The notes: generated by a model from the letters alone, not told the origin. Positions 44,750 through 59,290 are shown, counted from the stretch's first letter. The stretch is DNA of 64,000 nucleotides from Sclerodactyla briareus (GCA_026419785.1 JAODTK010002943.1:62001-126000); one strand, 5' to 3'. Numbers and translations: made by a program.

Positions 44750-47700
44750 CTGGTATCCATCACCACATGTGATGGGTTCCCATCTATCCCTTTCCTCCCC
44801 TGATCACCCCTATCCCATTCCACTTGCCATCACCCAAGTGTGAAGGACACTATACTCCCCTAGTGCCCCTGCTCTATGAACGTTGATACCCCCACCCCCA
44901 CGCTTTTTAATTCTCGCCTGTGATGAGGGACAAATGTTGGACAATCGCTGACAGCTAGGGGCTTCCTTTCTTAAATATGAATAACGTAGAATTTCATAGG
45001 GAAGCCACCAGGCAGTTCAGCACCTGGTAAAAACATCGCTCACATGTATTTGTTTGACTTATATGAGTCGAGTTATTTGTCAGCAATTCCAGCTCCGTGT
45101 GGCAAGTACTTCGAAAGTATGAAGGGTTTTGGGTGCACATCCTAGTGTATGTACCGTCTGAAAATTGAATTGGAAAAAAGGATGGCTTTGGCAGAAAACC
45201 AAGTACTTAAATGATAAAATTATATTGATACTGGAAATATACCTATAGTCCCACCTATTAAAAGGATCCAAATTGGAACAACCTCCAACAACTGGCCATC
45301 CCTTCATCTCCTTGCACCCCTCTGGACACGGGACACTATATACCACCAAGGAGGGCGTGAGCTTAATGCAGGCGTAACTGGCTAGCTCCAAACTGACCAC
45401 TGTAAATATGCCTTTTGATAGCTCAATCAATCACTTAAGGACTCTCCAGGTCAGGAAATTACTTAATTTAGATGGTAGATAATGACCAACACATTGCAAA
45501 AATGCAGCCTGTAGAAATACAATATCCTATAACACACTGACCCTGGATGACCTCCCACTAAAGTACTGGTCAATGCAACGATTGACGGAAACTAATTGGG
45601 GTTGTACACTGTACGAACCAAAACAAGACTACACTTCAAGCTGTGTTTTATTACTGGGCACACTGATTGCGGAAACGATTCCCATTGCCCAATGTAACGT
45701 AATCCGCCATGCCCAAACAGTCATCAAAAGACACATTTATTGTACCTCACTGCGAAATTGCCTTGAACCAGCTCTAGGACTGAATATTTTGAAGGGTATA
45801 CCAAAATATTTAGTTCAATTAATGAAAACCTATTACAAGGAAATGAAATGCCAACGGAATGATAGTTTGCACTCAAAGGAAGAGTTGCGGCCTAATATAT
45901 TCACAGGGGGTAGGATATGGACCGAGCATATTTTAAGTGGTTATGTCAAGGCTTTTGTTCAACATATATGCTGGGAAACGGTGGAGTACAAACAAGTGTA
46001 TACTGGCTGTACATGTTTTCTGGGATGGCATAAAAATTGAATATATGATTATGTCCATAAATGCCCCTTGGGCGCTTACCAGTTGTAAAGGGCATATACA
46101 GCACAGTCACATTATCCAACTGAAATTTAAAAACACTTGGAAAGGTATTTGCAAAACCAATACTTCAGCCTATGTAGGCAAAGGCAGCTCAATGCAGGGA
46201 TAATCCCCTAATCAGTGATCAGGACAGGTGAATGATAGGTGCAATTAAGGGGTGCTCAACAGGGGGGGGACGATGCACCACGGAGAAGAATAGGTGTGAT
46301 TGAGTTAGAGGACCCATAGAGGGTGGACAAAGGAGGACCCACCCCCAAATAACAGTGTCTGGCACAATGAGCAGAAACAAGGACCCTCTGGGCCAGAGGT
46401 TGATCACAGAATTCTATGGGGTGATATCAACACAGCACTAAGAATGAGGGCTCTCTCAGCACATTAAGCTTAGAATATACGAAGGTATGAAAACTGAATA
46501 CACCAGAGTGATGCCTGTACTAGGGGAATCAGCCTAAATTTCCCCTCTAAGGGGGGTTTCCAAAATGCCAACGTTTATGGACAAAAGATAGATTAAGATT
46601 AGATTAGAATGAACCTTCATGAAAGGTATGAATTCAAGTCGCACTTGTTTGAATATTAGGACAATATAGTGATATAACATCAAACTTGTAGAGTACTGGA
46701 ACTCCCCCCCGAGTCGAAAAATAGAATTCCCCCTTGATCTTTTGGACATCGGATGAATAGGGAGAAAAATAGCTGCAAAGGATTTACTTTTCCCCTTTGC
46801 AACCCCGCCAATTAGGGTCGTTATAGGCAACTAAAACAAAAGGTCCGGGAATCTATGAACCCATCACCACACCTTCTGTGCTGGGAGCGACAAGTAAAAA
46901 CAGACTACAAGAGCAGCATAAAGGATGGTAATTTGTTTGGGTTATATGTGGGAACAGGCAAGGGAGAAGTCTGCTACTGACATGCAAGTCATAAATAGAT
47001 CACTGTTCCAATTCAGACATTCATGGTTGTCAGCGAGGCTGTCACTTACCCCAGTTAATTAATGTTATCAGAGGTAAGGGAGGCCAAAATATGAAGGGGA
47101 TTTCAAATCAAAGGCTGAATGATTGGGTATTCAGGACTAGTCTGGGTTGTACCGTTACCAGTAGCAACCAGTAACAATAAATAGACTACTGCAAAGATTT
47201 AACCAATTGTCACCATGCTTTGTGGGCACATCAACGCAGCATTTCAGATAGTGCACATAGCGCATGCAAAAAAAATCGCAAGGGTGCGCTATCGCAGCTG
47301 AAAACAAAAGAGATTATTAGTAATAAATGGGGGACCTAGCAGCCACTGATCGTCGAGGGACTAGGGAAAGATGACAGGGAATACAAGCGTGTGTTAAACA
47401 TGTGATTTTCTGACTATATTCTCCAAGTGATTGCAGGGATGAACTCATGGCTAAGTGTGCACGCAGCACAGAGAGTACTAGGCAGACCATGATGGCTGGC
47501 ACGACAAGAGCTCTCCAGAGTCATTTGCAGCCTTCCGCAGCTTTCCAGGCAATTGAAGTCAATATTTTATTTGTGTGGTTATGCGCGCAGGCTACAATCC
47601 CCCAAAAGGTGGATATAGTAGGGCGTCGCTGTTCCACGTTCAAGTTATTTAGAGCCCAGGCTCAGCAGAAACAATGTGACATTACCAACAAACACAACCT

Positions 47701-48495
47701 GGTAATTTAATACAACCGCAGATTCTGAGCGCTAACTCATCTCATCAGATGCTTCCCCACATCATAGACATCTGGGGTAGCGTGGGATGAGGAATAAAAG
47801 CTGTCAGCATATCCCCCCCCCCCCCCCCCCCCCCCTTGGACAATCGCCACATCAGGTTCCCAACTTGCAATAGAATGTCTGCAGTCCTGCAGAACTATAT
47901 AACTGAGGGATCCAGGAAGCCCTCCTGTAAACATGCACCCCCTCCAGCTGGAACATAGAACCTTTGAAACGGTTTATCAAATAGGCCCTGTCACATTCCC
48001 TCCCTCTTCTCTTGCTGCCCCTAGGCCTGGGTTCTGTCATGCGAGAGAGAAGAGAAAAGGAAAAAACACCACCACCCCATTCGGGGATGTCCTTGGACAT
48101 TTTTCTATTGTGAAATAAGAAAGATGCAGCCAGAAAGGGGCCTGACCCAACAGACCACCCACCTTTTAACCTCCAGCTCAGGAGTGGCCAATTAGGGGAA
48201 ACCTCCTGCGAGAAATTCCATCTAGTAAATGCACCCTGGGTCTTTGCAGTGTGATGGGTGAATCCCTGGCTATATGGCCAGCTATGGGCAAGCTCACGAT
48301 TCAGTCCCAACTATAATAGAGCCTCCTCGTGGGTCCGCCTTACTGTGTCAAGACAAGGTCAGTGCTGGGTTTTTAAAGTTTAGGGTCCCCAATGCAATGA
48401 CACATTTTGAATACTTTTGTTCTCCCTCAGTAGCCTGGTCATCTAAACTTAGCAGAAGTGAATACCCCCTCGTCAATGCAGGATGCACCCCCAGT
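44750..48495. other. Non-coding stretch, nothing recognised
   Basis: No gene supported. The longest plus-strand frame (45,573-46,040, 155 codons) and the minus-strand frames near 45,080-45,430 and 47,852-48,310 carry no recognisable motif or splice context. A ~25 base C run lies at 47,813-47,836. Confidence 0.4.
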
Positions 48496-48499
48496 ACCC

Positions 48500-48630
48500 T
48501 TGGGCTTGGTCAGTCAAATGTGCACACATGCGAGTCAAATTCAAAGTGACTCACATGTGCATCACTCTCTCATTTTGGTCAGTCATGAAGCTGACTCTGG
48601 GTGTGTCATTCAACTTTGTAGAAGTACAGA
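48500..48630. repeat. Dispersed repeat (GACTGACCATT family), inverted copy
   Basis: Contains TTTGGTCAGTCA-GAAGCTGACTCTGG and AAAGTGACTCAC, the reverse complement of words in 38,116-38,225 and 40,033-40,140. It is rich in GTCAGTCA/TGACTC steps. Confidence 0.5.
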
Positions 48631-48639
48631 AACATCTTG

Positions 48640-51600
48640 CCTACTAGTGGGTCATTTTCAGGGGATGTAAGTCCTTGAGTGAGCGAGGAGTGTGTCAATG
48701 CACGTGATTCAAGAACTGCATGACCAACTTTTGACAATGACTCTCCTATACATGGTAATGAACAGTGCATTAGGCTTGTTGTTGTTGCTCTGGTGCTTTG
48801 TTCATTGCTGGTCTCATGCACATGACCTGGCAACCCTCTCTCAAAGCTGTTCTCCAGGGTAGAACTGGCAGACCTCCAATGTGGGTCACCACAGCCAGCA
48901 GGGATCAGTGTGGCACATTATGAATGGCTGTTTGCACCATTAAATATCAGAGTGCATTGTAATAGGCCTAAAGCGAACTGCTTCCTGAGCTGGGAAAACT
49001 TGCGCCTATCAGAGTACCACAACAAAAATCTGTAGAAGACCTTAAACCAGGTGGATTGCTCCTTGGCCAAAGTTCACCTGTATTTGTGAGCTGGTGAAAG
49101 GTTTCATAGGAATTAGGAAACCAGATTGGGGGGGGGGGTCCAGTGGCATGATGACAACCCTAGCCTGCAGTAGTGGAGCAGGTATGCTTAGGCTAGGTAA
49201 GTAGGTAATGCCCATCGCCACACCCCCTGCTGTTTTCAAACTAGTAGGGCTTAACAACCAACATGACCTCACCATTGAGACAATTTATTCATGGCTGAAA
49301 TAAAAACATGAGCACTCTAATATGTGACTCAACCTTATTTTTTAACCAATCAATTGTTTTCACGTGATGCAGGGGATAACACAAATCAAAATCCATATAC
49401 CCACATTTTAGGGGGTAGGATACAAACAAGAATGACTATTCTGAATATGACGAAAACCACAAACAACTTTTTTTTACAAGTTTGACCCTTTGTAGTCTTA
49501 CGTGAAGTCCTCATTGTAAAGTTACTATAACCCAAGTACAGAATGCAACCGGGATGCCAGCAAAAGGGAAAAAAGAAACAATTTTGTTTCCACGAAGAAG
49601 CAAACTAAATCTACAAATAATCCATTTAAATCGCAAACCACAAGTTAATCCTGTTGATTTACAGCTAATTCCATCAGCACCAGTCTGCACACCATGGGTA
49701 AAAGACAGCCTGCTTGGCCTCCCTGGGGCCATTTCCTTCCTGAACCTCACCGACACAGTGGACGCTAAGTTCATTCCCCTACGTTCACCTTTGGGGTTAT
49801 TTGGTGCTGTATAATACGAAAATACACACCAAAGCACTTTCACCTACTTTCTAAGATGAACTCTAGTATAAAATTCCACTCAAAGAGGAAAGGGCCTTAG
49901 TGTTGCCAATTTGTCACTTGATCAGAGTGCCAAAATGGAGCAGATAGAAATCACCCCAAGAGGCCTGGTTGCAGTTTGGATAGCACATTGCACAGTGCCA
50001 GAATTAGCAAGGGATGTGCACATTATTTTGCCCCTGCATTAATTATGGTAAGTAAGGGGTGTTATTCGCAAATGGTCGAATATGGGCAGGGATTTCTAAC
50101 ATGGGATGTGCCTCAAGTTAGCTGGGAAACGTGTGATGTCCATTCCATATAATGTGTTGCACTGTTGAAGGCCAAAAACAGCGGAATGTGTGCTGAATTT
50201 TTGGCCTGCTAATGCCGAGGGTCAGTTTAGCTGAAGATGTGACACTTATGTTACATTTTGAGAAATAAAGTAGCCACTACATTCCCTGCTATTCCCAGGT
50301 GGGGGGGGGGGGGGCGGGGGGGGGGCATTGCTATAATTCACAAGTGCATAATAGCAATGGACAAAGACCAACCCCCTGTTCCCTGGTGTAATATCAATGA
50401 CAGTTCTAGACTTTCATTGTTATTTATAGAGTTAGCCTCGAATGGGAGAGAGAGCGATGAGCGATTTCGGAGACTTCTAGCTTGTTCCTCTTAACTGTTA
50501 GTGGACATTGCATAGGCAACTAGTACAGTTGGCGCTGATTGGCTGCTTGCACGGTCATGACAGCCTTTATCAGTCCAACTAATAGGTATATAGAGGGTTT
50601 ATTTCAGGAGACCTGAAATCTCATCAGTTCAAATAGTAATTATTCCATGAACAATCCTTGGTAATCATTTCCTGATTTCATTAGTGAATGTCCCACAATG
50701 AAGATACAGAAAGTTAGAGACTGTGGTGACACAAGTATTCACAAATTGAACATGTCGCACATTATGACCACATTGTAAACTTGCTCATTGTTGTTGGCAG
50801 CAGCTATAATAGGGGCTTGCTATAGCTAGTGTTCCCAACCGCCTGGATTTTTTACCATTAGGAGGACAGGACTCGTTGAGTGAATGTCTGAACTGGCAAC
50901 CCTGGTCCAGATCTCCATGCAGTGGTCGCTGCTGGGAGTCAACATTTCTGGAGATGACAAATAACAAACACTCCAATTAACCCTATCCCAAGGGAGGGCT
51001 AACAGCAAGCAGGAGGGTCACTTCAGTGGATATTTGAGTAATTATGATGACCAGAATAAATTATTGCCCCTGGCTGCATAGCCCTGTAATTGGCGCTTCA
51101 ATAAGTGGGGACAAAAGCTCTGACAAAACTTCTTTGCAGGAACTCCACTCACTGTTTTTTTTTTAGTCAGAGTTGCTGGTGGGCCCTTTTCTACCACGGA
51201 TGGAAACTGCAAAGTGCCTTGCCCCCCCCCCTCCTTCAGTTTGGTTCGATCAGTAGACTAATGATGCTCACTGTATTGCCTTCAAAGCTCAACAAAGAAA
51301 CTGAGGGACTGCAACTCTTTGGAGACCAAAAAGGTTCTATAATCTATATACATTTTTAAACCATGCTGTGCCAAATTGAAGCCTGGCCTAAAAGAAGGAA
51401 AAGAAACAATTCTACAATGGTATCTAGTGATTGCTAATTGAATTTTATCAAATGAAACACTGTCTACATAGAGTCTCTACAATGTAACTAGAATCAATAG
51501 CAAATTCAAACGGAATTTGATAGATTTATAGCATTTTGAAAGTGGGTGTTATAGAACCCTGAATGGGTGATGCGTCACCCACCTTTCAAAGGAAGTAGAA

Positions 51601-51740
51601 TCTGAGTAATGCCATATTAAACCAGGGAAAGCCAATAGGCTCAGGGATTCCTTGACTCTCTCTGACAACCTATCGCCAGACACGAAGACAATGGGAGATT
51701 GTACCAGCTCATTGTGGGCAACGTAACATCTGACCAAATT
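48640..51740. other. Non-coding stretch, nothing recognised
   Basis: No gene supported. A poly-G block lies at about 50,299-50,326. Overlapping open frames at 49,511-49,843 (both strands) have no motif. Confidence 0.4.
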
Positions 51741-51744
51741 TTCC

Positions 51745-52300
51745 AGACTTTGACCTCTGGTGACCTCAGATAACCTCTGACCTGGACTCCAAAAACAATG
51801 GGTGCATGTACTCTTCATGGGGAACACACATACAAGTATGAGCTTCGTGGGGTTGAGTTTATCGTGTTTACAAGCCAAAATTGGCCAAACTTTCGATTTT
51901 TCACACATTTCCTATTTTTTCACCAAAATTCACACCGACCTAACGAAAAAATAGGGTTCTAACTCCCCATGAGAAAAACTATACACCAAATTATAATTAA
52001 TTAACCTTGTAAACACGATGAAGCCCATTCTGGGCTTATCGTGTTTACAAGGTTTTCAGACTTTGACCTATGGTAACCTCGGATGACCGCTGACCTGACC
52101 CAAAATAATGGGGTTCATGTACTCATCATGGGGAACACACATACCAAGTATAAGCCTCATCTACTCAGACCTGATCAAGTTGTTTACAAGCTGGGCGTCA
52201 CCACACACACCACACCACTGGTGTACACACACGGACATGACTGCATAGATTCCTCTGACGAAATCAAAAAACGATAAAAATCTTACAAAAATGTGTTCAG
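51745..52300. repeat. Two ~300 bp repeat units with TGACCTCTGACCT start
   Basis: Unit 1 starts near 51,748 and unit 2 near 52,058. Both run ACTTTGACCT-TGGT-ACCTC, TGACCTG, CCAAAA-AATGGG, TCATGTACTC-TCATGGGG, AACACACATAC-AAGTAT and a 'GTTTACAAG' step. Unit 2 ends in ACTGCATAGATTCC, also seen at 23.46 kb. Members of the family at 23.1-23.4 kb are recognisable but diverged. Confidence 0.65.
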
Positions 52301-55300
52301 TCCCGAGTAGAAAATTTGTGATCCTCAAAACATTGGGAGGGGCTGTTCCAAATCGGGATGGTTCTGCAAATAGCCAATTGGGTCCATCTGTAGCAGGGTG
52401 TTCAGGCCATAATGAATAAGATGGTTTGACTTGTTTGGAAAGCACCAAAAAACTCGGATCTTAGCATGGCATGATATCGTTGCAGTGTCCAGGGCTCAGG
52501 GGAGGATGGCTCTTTATACAATGGTGCCATTGAAACGGACTGTAAATTTTGTAAGGTCTAGGTGGCCTTTTTTTTCACATTAACAAGAGGGCTATAACAA
52601 TAAACACTGACCCTTTTTTTAACTAATGCAATGCAAAGAGGCACTTTCATTTTATGAGGAAGTCGACCAGACTTTGTCAGACAATCAGTTTCATTGGTAA
52701 CTCTGAATGTGCAGTAGCAGTCAATACTCAAGAAATGTGACTTCACTTTCAATATGATTACCACAGGTGACCAGTCTGACCTTTGACTTAGTAACATGGA
52801 CCGACCCCATTCCAAAAATGCAGGGCTCAGCTAAGGCTGCACAGTTATCTCTGGGAGATAACCGCACGGTTACTCAAACCGAGTCAATTTGGGCTCCGGC
52901 TATGGTAGATCAAAAGTTCTGCAACATTTTGGTTTTAGGAACAGAGCAATTCAAATTCATGACACACCAAAAAATCACTAACCCAAGGTTGCCAAATCAT
53001 GCAATACAGGACAGTAATTCATAGAAGATGGTTTGAAGAGGCTTCGGGAGTTTAGTCATGTGGTAATGATAAAACCAAAAGTAGTTGAGAAGTAAAAACG
53101 ATTGGGATTTGAGGGCACCAGAATCCAGGCATGAACCGAGGCCGCCATACAGGGAAAACATCCTAATTCAGCCTACATTAAATGTTACGAGGCCTACCCC
53201 ACATAGTTAAAGAACTATTCCAGGCCGAACAAAACACCACAGGTGCAAGTATAAACTAATCCTGTTTGGGAAATTGTTTATGAGGGCAACAGTGCTATGA
53301 GATGTCAGAGATTGGAACTGGATTACCAGAAGTCATATTAAAAGAATAGCCCTCCATTTATCACATACCTTCTCAAAAATGTAGTGCCCTCTGGCCTAGC
53401 TGTCATGGGATTACAGCATGGGGGTGAAAAGGGCAGCCCCACGCTCATGCAACATATCTGAAGGAATTCATACCCTGGAAACTTGATACTGTTATCAGCC
53501 CTATCCATGTCTCCCCTGTCCCATTAAATAAATTGTATCACCCAGACAACCATCATTGCCATGGCTATTGTCTATGGTAGCCTGCTGGGTCCAGGACATT
53601 TTCCAGGGTGAAGTCCCGGTCATATGACATAATAACCTCAATTCACTAGTCTGTGTTCGTTCACTGCACTTTTTTGCACTTGTTTTAGCAGAGGAAAGGG
53701 TAGACCAGTGGCTATTTAGCTCAAATCATTCGATTGTCCGTTGAAACCTTTTATCTGCGTTTAGCTCTCATTGTCATGTGAAGGACTGTCCAGGAATGCA
53801 TATTTTACTCTGATTGGGAGCATGAATGATGGACCTGGCCTAATGGGTGTTCATCATCAATATGTAACAGGACATCTGACAACCTACTTTTGACAATGAG
53901 TCTATTACTTGCTCGCCCTTACTGGAGGGGGGGGGGGGGGGGGGCAGTATCATCAATCTGAAAAGTCCTCGAATCCCATATTATTGGAAAGCTGTGAGGA
54001 ATGTATTATTTATCGAGGGCAGTTGTAAAGAGGGAGGTCACCGGATGTGTTCCTCTTCAGTCGTTAAAGGATTTGAAGGGTCATGCTAAGATGTACAAGA
54101 GAAAATGTTGTGACATGACATCTTGCAAAACGTGAATCTCGCATAGTAGTAGACTCTTGTAAGTTTTTTTTTGTTTCTCTGAAAACTGGAATGTTTTAAA
54201 TTTCTAGTTTGGGGAGGAGAACCAACGGTTGCGTGTGCCATTTTATTCTTGTGGAGCGAACAAGGCAAGTTGCCCGATTCATGGTCAATTTTTTACATTG
54301 GAAAGACAACAAAAAACAAAAACATGTTTGAAAAATTCGGAAACATAGATACCTGAAGAATTGTTCAGGTTGTTGAAAAAAAATTATGTCAAATTATTGT
54401 GCAATAGGATTTTCAGCGATAACTGTACAATACCCATGAGATCCCCAATTTCACCAACTTTGTGAAGTACAATAGCTCGAATTGAAACTGAATGTTGTAT
54501 CAAAACAGGGGTTTGGGCCAATGTATTGAGTTTACATACCCAATGTTGATGTAAAGAAACTTCAGGCATAAACCATCCTAAACGACCCTTCCAAGTGACC
54601 TAACAGGACTCCGATGGAGGGAAAAATTACATGAAGGACCCACCGGCTGGTTGATGCTTATATTCAAACCTGTTCCTCCTTTACACACACGAGCAAGGGC
54701 CTTGTCCTTAGTCTATTTGGCACATAAAATAGGAACCAATTATTGGGCTTACATGAATCACCCAGACAAGACATTCAGTCTAGACTGAAGCCAGGAACCA
54801 CAGGATTGTTATTACAAGGTCTTCCCCCCACTTTCACACTAACCTACCCACTCACCTCATTCACGGCCTTGCAGCAGGAGCTTGCAGGTCACCTTCAGCC
54901 CAGTGCCTCTCTACAGGCCTGCGCGCCTGCACATCCAGCCAGCCAGCCATTAACACAACATCATTGGGGCTGGGCAGCGGTGTTATGTAGAGATCACAAG
55001 GAGGTAGAGATGGTGCTCCAGCGAGCAGCCCATGTCATGGATGCACCAGAAGCCACTCCAGACAGACCAAGGACAGGAAGGCTCCCATGGCTTTAAAGGG
55101 AATATGCTCTAAGCTGCTGCAGCTTGGCCGCTTTGTGTGAGTGATATATTGCACATAATACACAGTATTCTACCATCATCGACGATTTGTTCAAGGAATG
55201 GAGGTTAGGAGGAGAATGTGGGCTTAATTTCACTTGACAGGAAATCGTAATGGGAATATGGTGGGAAGGGTAGTTTTGACACATTATTTATTTCTTCTGA

Positions 55301-58300
55301 ACTCTCAAGTAATCCCAGGAGGTTCCTATTTTCCCCATATATAGTGAGTGAACAACCCCAGGATTCTCTGCCTCCCAGTAGTGAGTGTGAACCCCACCAG
55401 TTTCTCTACTCCAGGTAGAGTGAACGTAGTCAACCGCACTGAAGGTAAACCCTGCTGACTCTTTCAGGAAAACTTATTGGTGACTTCCCACAATAATACA
55501 TGAGGCTGCCCCATCTTGGGCTCCTTCCTACACGTGTATGAATTGCATTGCCTCAGAGAGCTAATCGAAAGGCAGACGTTTACATTTGGTCACCAGTTGT
55601 GTGATGTGGCGTGGGGTGCCTTTGAGTAACAGTCTCCAACGGGCGTTCCATTAAAACTGGTCGGGGTTAAAAATTATGATGGTAATCGCATTGCTGCGTT
55701 GAATGATTTGCTTACATGGGTTAAGGGTAGAGAAAGATTAACAGGCATATTAGCAAGATAGAACAGGGATTGATCCGAGGGTTTTAGGGAAGTAGTGTCA
55801 TCAGCTTACAGCAAAAATTGTGGGAGTATACAGTTAACCTTTTTCCGTGCAACCCACCCCATGAGCAGTGGGAAACAATCATGTTTATTTAGCTGAATAG
55901 ATTCTGAAACCAGAAAACCAGTTTCCCCCCCCCAAGAAAAAAAACTTGTCAACAACCGCTGGAAGCCAACCATTCTGACGAGTTCTTTGATGATGAAGAT
56001 GACTGCTTCAAATTCAAAATATCCGACACCTAAACTAAAACAGCAAGTAGTAGTATACCCTCAAATTTCAGCCACGAGCCCCAAACGGATTTGCTTAGCA
56101 GCAATTTTTAACTGTGTTCCTATATCACTGTTTTGCTCAAAGACACAACAGGAATTCCACTTAGCAGGGTCACATGATTCACCCATTGTCTCTTATCCAC
56201 CAGGCTGGGTTAAGCTAGTCTTGCACGTGTCGGATGTGGACGAATGGCGATGATGGCCGGGGGACAAATCGAATTGCGTGTTACATGCCTGATGCCCGGA
56301 AGCTGTGCAAACGCGCCATAGCCTAGCCCGCTACCCTGCAAACGACTTCCTAAAATGGTTCAACGATAATAGGACAATATCAGAACACCTGGAAAACACA
56401 CTCGGAACTGCCGCCGTTTCCTTCCACAGGATCTATGAACGCTATGGAAATTTGTCTCCGGACTACAAAAGGGGGACAAGGAGTTTCCCCCCATTAAGTA
56501 GTTTCATTTCTTGGTCAAAGACCTACCCTGCGTGAAATGACCCCTAATGCTGTGGATGTTTTTTTGCGGATGGGCAGTTCAGACAAATTGCAGGAAGGGT
56601 GCAAACCGCGGACAACTCTAGGTCCGATCCGCTGGGCCTAACGTCAGGAACAAGGTGCATGGGGAGAATGATTTATATAGTGGGCAAAAACTGACATTGG
56701 GGTGTCACAGCCCAAAATGGTTAAAAATCCTCCCAATTTGTAACAAACTGATTGCTTGTGACGTAATTGTTCAGTCAGGGGAAGCTGAAGTGACATTTCA
56801 CCCTAGAATAGGAAGCTCTTCTTTTGTTTTTTTTGCGTCACCATGCTTCATAAAGGGAAAAAAAAGGGTAATTAAAAGTCATATGGGGAATTGTAACATT
56901 CACTCGGTTCACAACATGCACCCTTGGTTCAGGACTGTGCCCATGGGTATGGCCCTACTCCCTAGCGCACCATGGGATGCGGAAACGGAAAACCAAATTT
57001 GTTTCGCACTCACTGTTCTGCAGCCAGCGAAATAAACAGTATTTGCTGCTTCTGAACTCCAAACTGGTTTCAAAACTGGTTACACCCAACAATTCACCCA
57101 GGAGATTTGACAGACAGATACAATTTGTGGCTGGTACAGTATGTATTGCAACAGGGCATGTTGCTGGCGGGGCTGTCTGGGCAGTTCTACTATTAATGTG
57201 ACTAGCAGCAGTCTGTGACTGTGCGGTGTCGAGCAGGGAGTAAGGTTTGAGGTCTCGTAGAGCATAATGTGAAGTTTCCTTAGAGAGATGTTTGCACATT
57301 TGGAACTGTGAGAGGTGCTCAGCTGGTCCAGTGAGAGCAAAATTTATGACAGTAGGTAAATCTCTGGCTTGTTTTGTGGTTGAACTTGACAACTACAAGC
57401 TCACCCCAATTCCTGCTCAAGGCAGCAATTCTGCTTGTTTGTGGTGTGAACTGACATGTACCAGCCTTCACCCAATTCCATGCACAGACAATGGAGAACA
57501 CACAAGTCCACAGATGCTATGTATGATCCATGTGTATGATATTTGGTTTAGTCAACTCAGTTCAAGGCACAACATTCAATAGCATAGTGGAATTCACTAC
57601 ATGTTAATCAACGCCTGCCTTGTGCCCTGCACTTTTGGCCATTGTTTGTTTACATGATGGAACAGGTATGGTATGAGCATACAAAGATAGCAATTACCCA
57701 CAGGAATCAACCAATTTCCGTTTATCCTTGACCTCTCACCTTATTGGTGGCATTCGACCTATGCCTCAAGGTGGGTAGGGAAGAAATCAAGGGTGCTGCA
57801 GAAATATGCCAAGTTTAGAGCAAAACACATGTTCATTCAGTCATAACAACTCCTGGGGGGAATAGGAATTGGCAGGATTTGATAATGTGAAGTGATACTA
57901 CAAAAGTATGGAAAATTAAAGGAGCAATGAAAATGTACCAAAAAACCAAAATCAGCCTCACTGCTTGGGACCTGTGAACACCAGATCCGAGCAAAGAGTA
58001 CTGGGGCTACATTTGTTGATGTTCGGGCACCATGTAATACGTCAAGAGCTGAGAAAGCAATATTGGAGGTCCTCCCAGTCAGGCCTACTCTAGGCAAATT
58101 GTACCAGGGGGAAAAAATGAGGCAGTTGCCATACTTAATTATAATCCTATGAAAATTTAAAACAAGCGTTGAGCATGTACACTGTGAACAGTGACGATTC
58201 AGACTTATTTGCCCAAGTTTAACAGAGTTAGGTTAAAGAAAAGATTAAATTTTATATCCAATAAATTAGGCATTTTCATCACAAGAGAACTTGAAGGACA

Positions 58301-58420
58301 TCTCCAGAAGAATATTACGGCATGCAGATGTGACAGTATACTGTGTCTGATGTTGTGCACCCTAGAGATGATGTAATAGATTAGACATAGCAACAATCAA
58401 GTTGTCACATAGTTGTCAGA
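52300..58420. other. Non-coding stretch, nothing recognised
   Basis: About 6 kb without a supported gene. A G run lies at 53,928-53,944. Open frames at 54,743-55,096 and 56,655-57,035 (plus) and 56,955-57,392 (minus) show no domain, and none has coherent splice sites. Confidence 0.4.
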
Positions 58421-58422
58421 AA

Positions 58423-59290
58423 ATGGGGATCCAAAATCGCGGAAAATGGACCAATCTTCGAACTGCCTGATCCGCCTAAACACCACCGGGAACGTAGCAG
58501 AGAGAACTGGAAAACGCTTTGAAGCAGAGGTTCGAAATATTGAGTCGGTCTGAGTACGAAAAGGAGGAAAAGTTGCAATGTTCGCTGTTATTGCCACGCC
58601 ATCGGTTGAGGTAGCATGGGTGGAATGTGTCCTTGGAAGCCTACCATACGTTCGTTTCGCGAAAACCGGACGACAGCATAAATCAGGGTACTGGTTGGGT
58701 AAGTTGAAGAAACATTCGCCCCACTGAAAATGGACTTACGAGAGACACGTTTCTTATCTACAAATCAAAAAGGAAAGAAGAATGAGACAATGAAACCAGT
58801 TTGTCACTGAAGTGAAAATTCGCAGCAAAACATGCGAGTTTGGGACCTGACAAGAAAAGCCTCATAAAAGGGGACCGAATAGTGGGTGGCATACGGCAGT
58901 GAGTGATTCAGTTCGAGAAAGAACTACTTCGAGAGGTCAAAGCTTGACTTGCAAACAGCTGTGGACATAGTCGCTGTGCAAAGCATCCGATCACAGGTGA
59001 AACAACTAACACTGAAAGTGAACAAGAAAAACAAGTCTTGAAAGTCGGGAGACAACAGCACTCCAACAAAAAACATGGCCGCTAGAGTAATAGGCCTGGT
59101 TACCAGCAACATGAAAGACAAAACAAGCCATGGACAGAATCTGCAGTGTAAAAAGTGTGGAACTAAACATTGTCCAAAGCAATGCCACAGCACATGGAAA
59201 AACTGTGTAAACTACTGTGGAAAACAAACACGTTGCTGGCATTGTTGTCGGTCACGAACAAACAAGTAAATACTGTTGGAAATGGTTCAG
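58423..59290 (+). pseudogene. Gypsy gag remnant with zinc knuckle
   Basis: Gag forms the particle and binds element RNA. Words typical of these gag proteins appear near 58,470-58,570. Near 58,950-59,030, LDLQTAVDIV and IRSQVKQLTLKVNK match the C-terminal gag region. A canonical CX2CX3HX4C zinc knuckle (CKKCGTKHCPKQC) is at about 59,143-59,181. A second Cys/His cluster (YCGKQ onward) follows, broken by a frame change. The reading changes frame at least three times. Confidence 0.7.

Noticed and set aside
45573..46040. 155-codon plus-strand frame
   Set aside because: No domain, no flanking splice sites of matching phase, and neighbouring sequence shows no coding signal.
54743..55096. 117-codon plus-strand frame and a donor-like site (GAATGAG|GTGAGTGG) on the minus strand
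   Set aside because: The minus-strand frames feeding the donor are broken by stops in all phases, and the plus peptide is Gln/Pro/Ala-rich without family signal.
56955..57392. 145-codon minus-strand frame
   Set aside because: No motif recognised and the opposite strand is equally open; upstream Ski domains would show a Cys/His-rich Smad4-binding region, which this does not.
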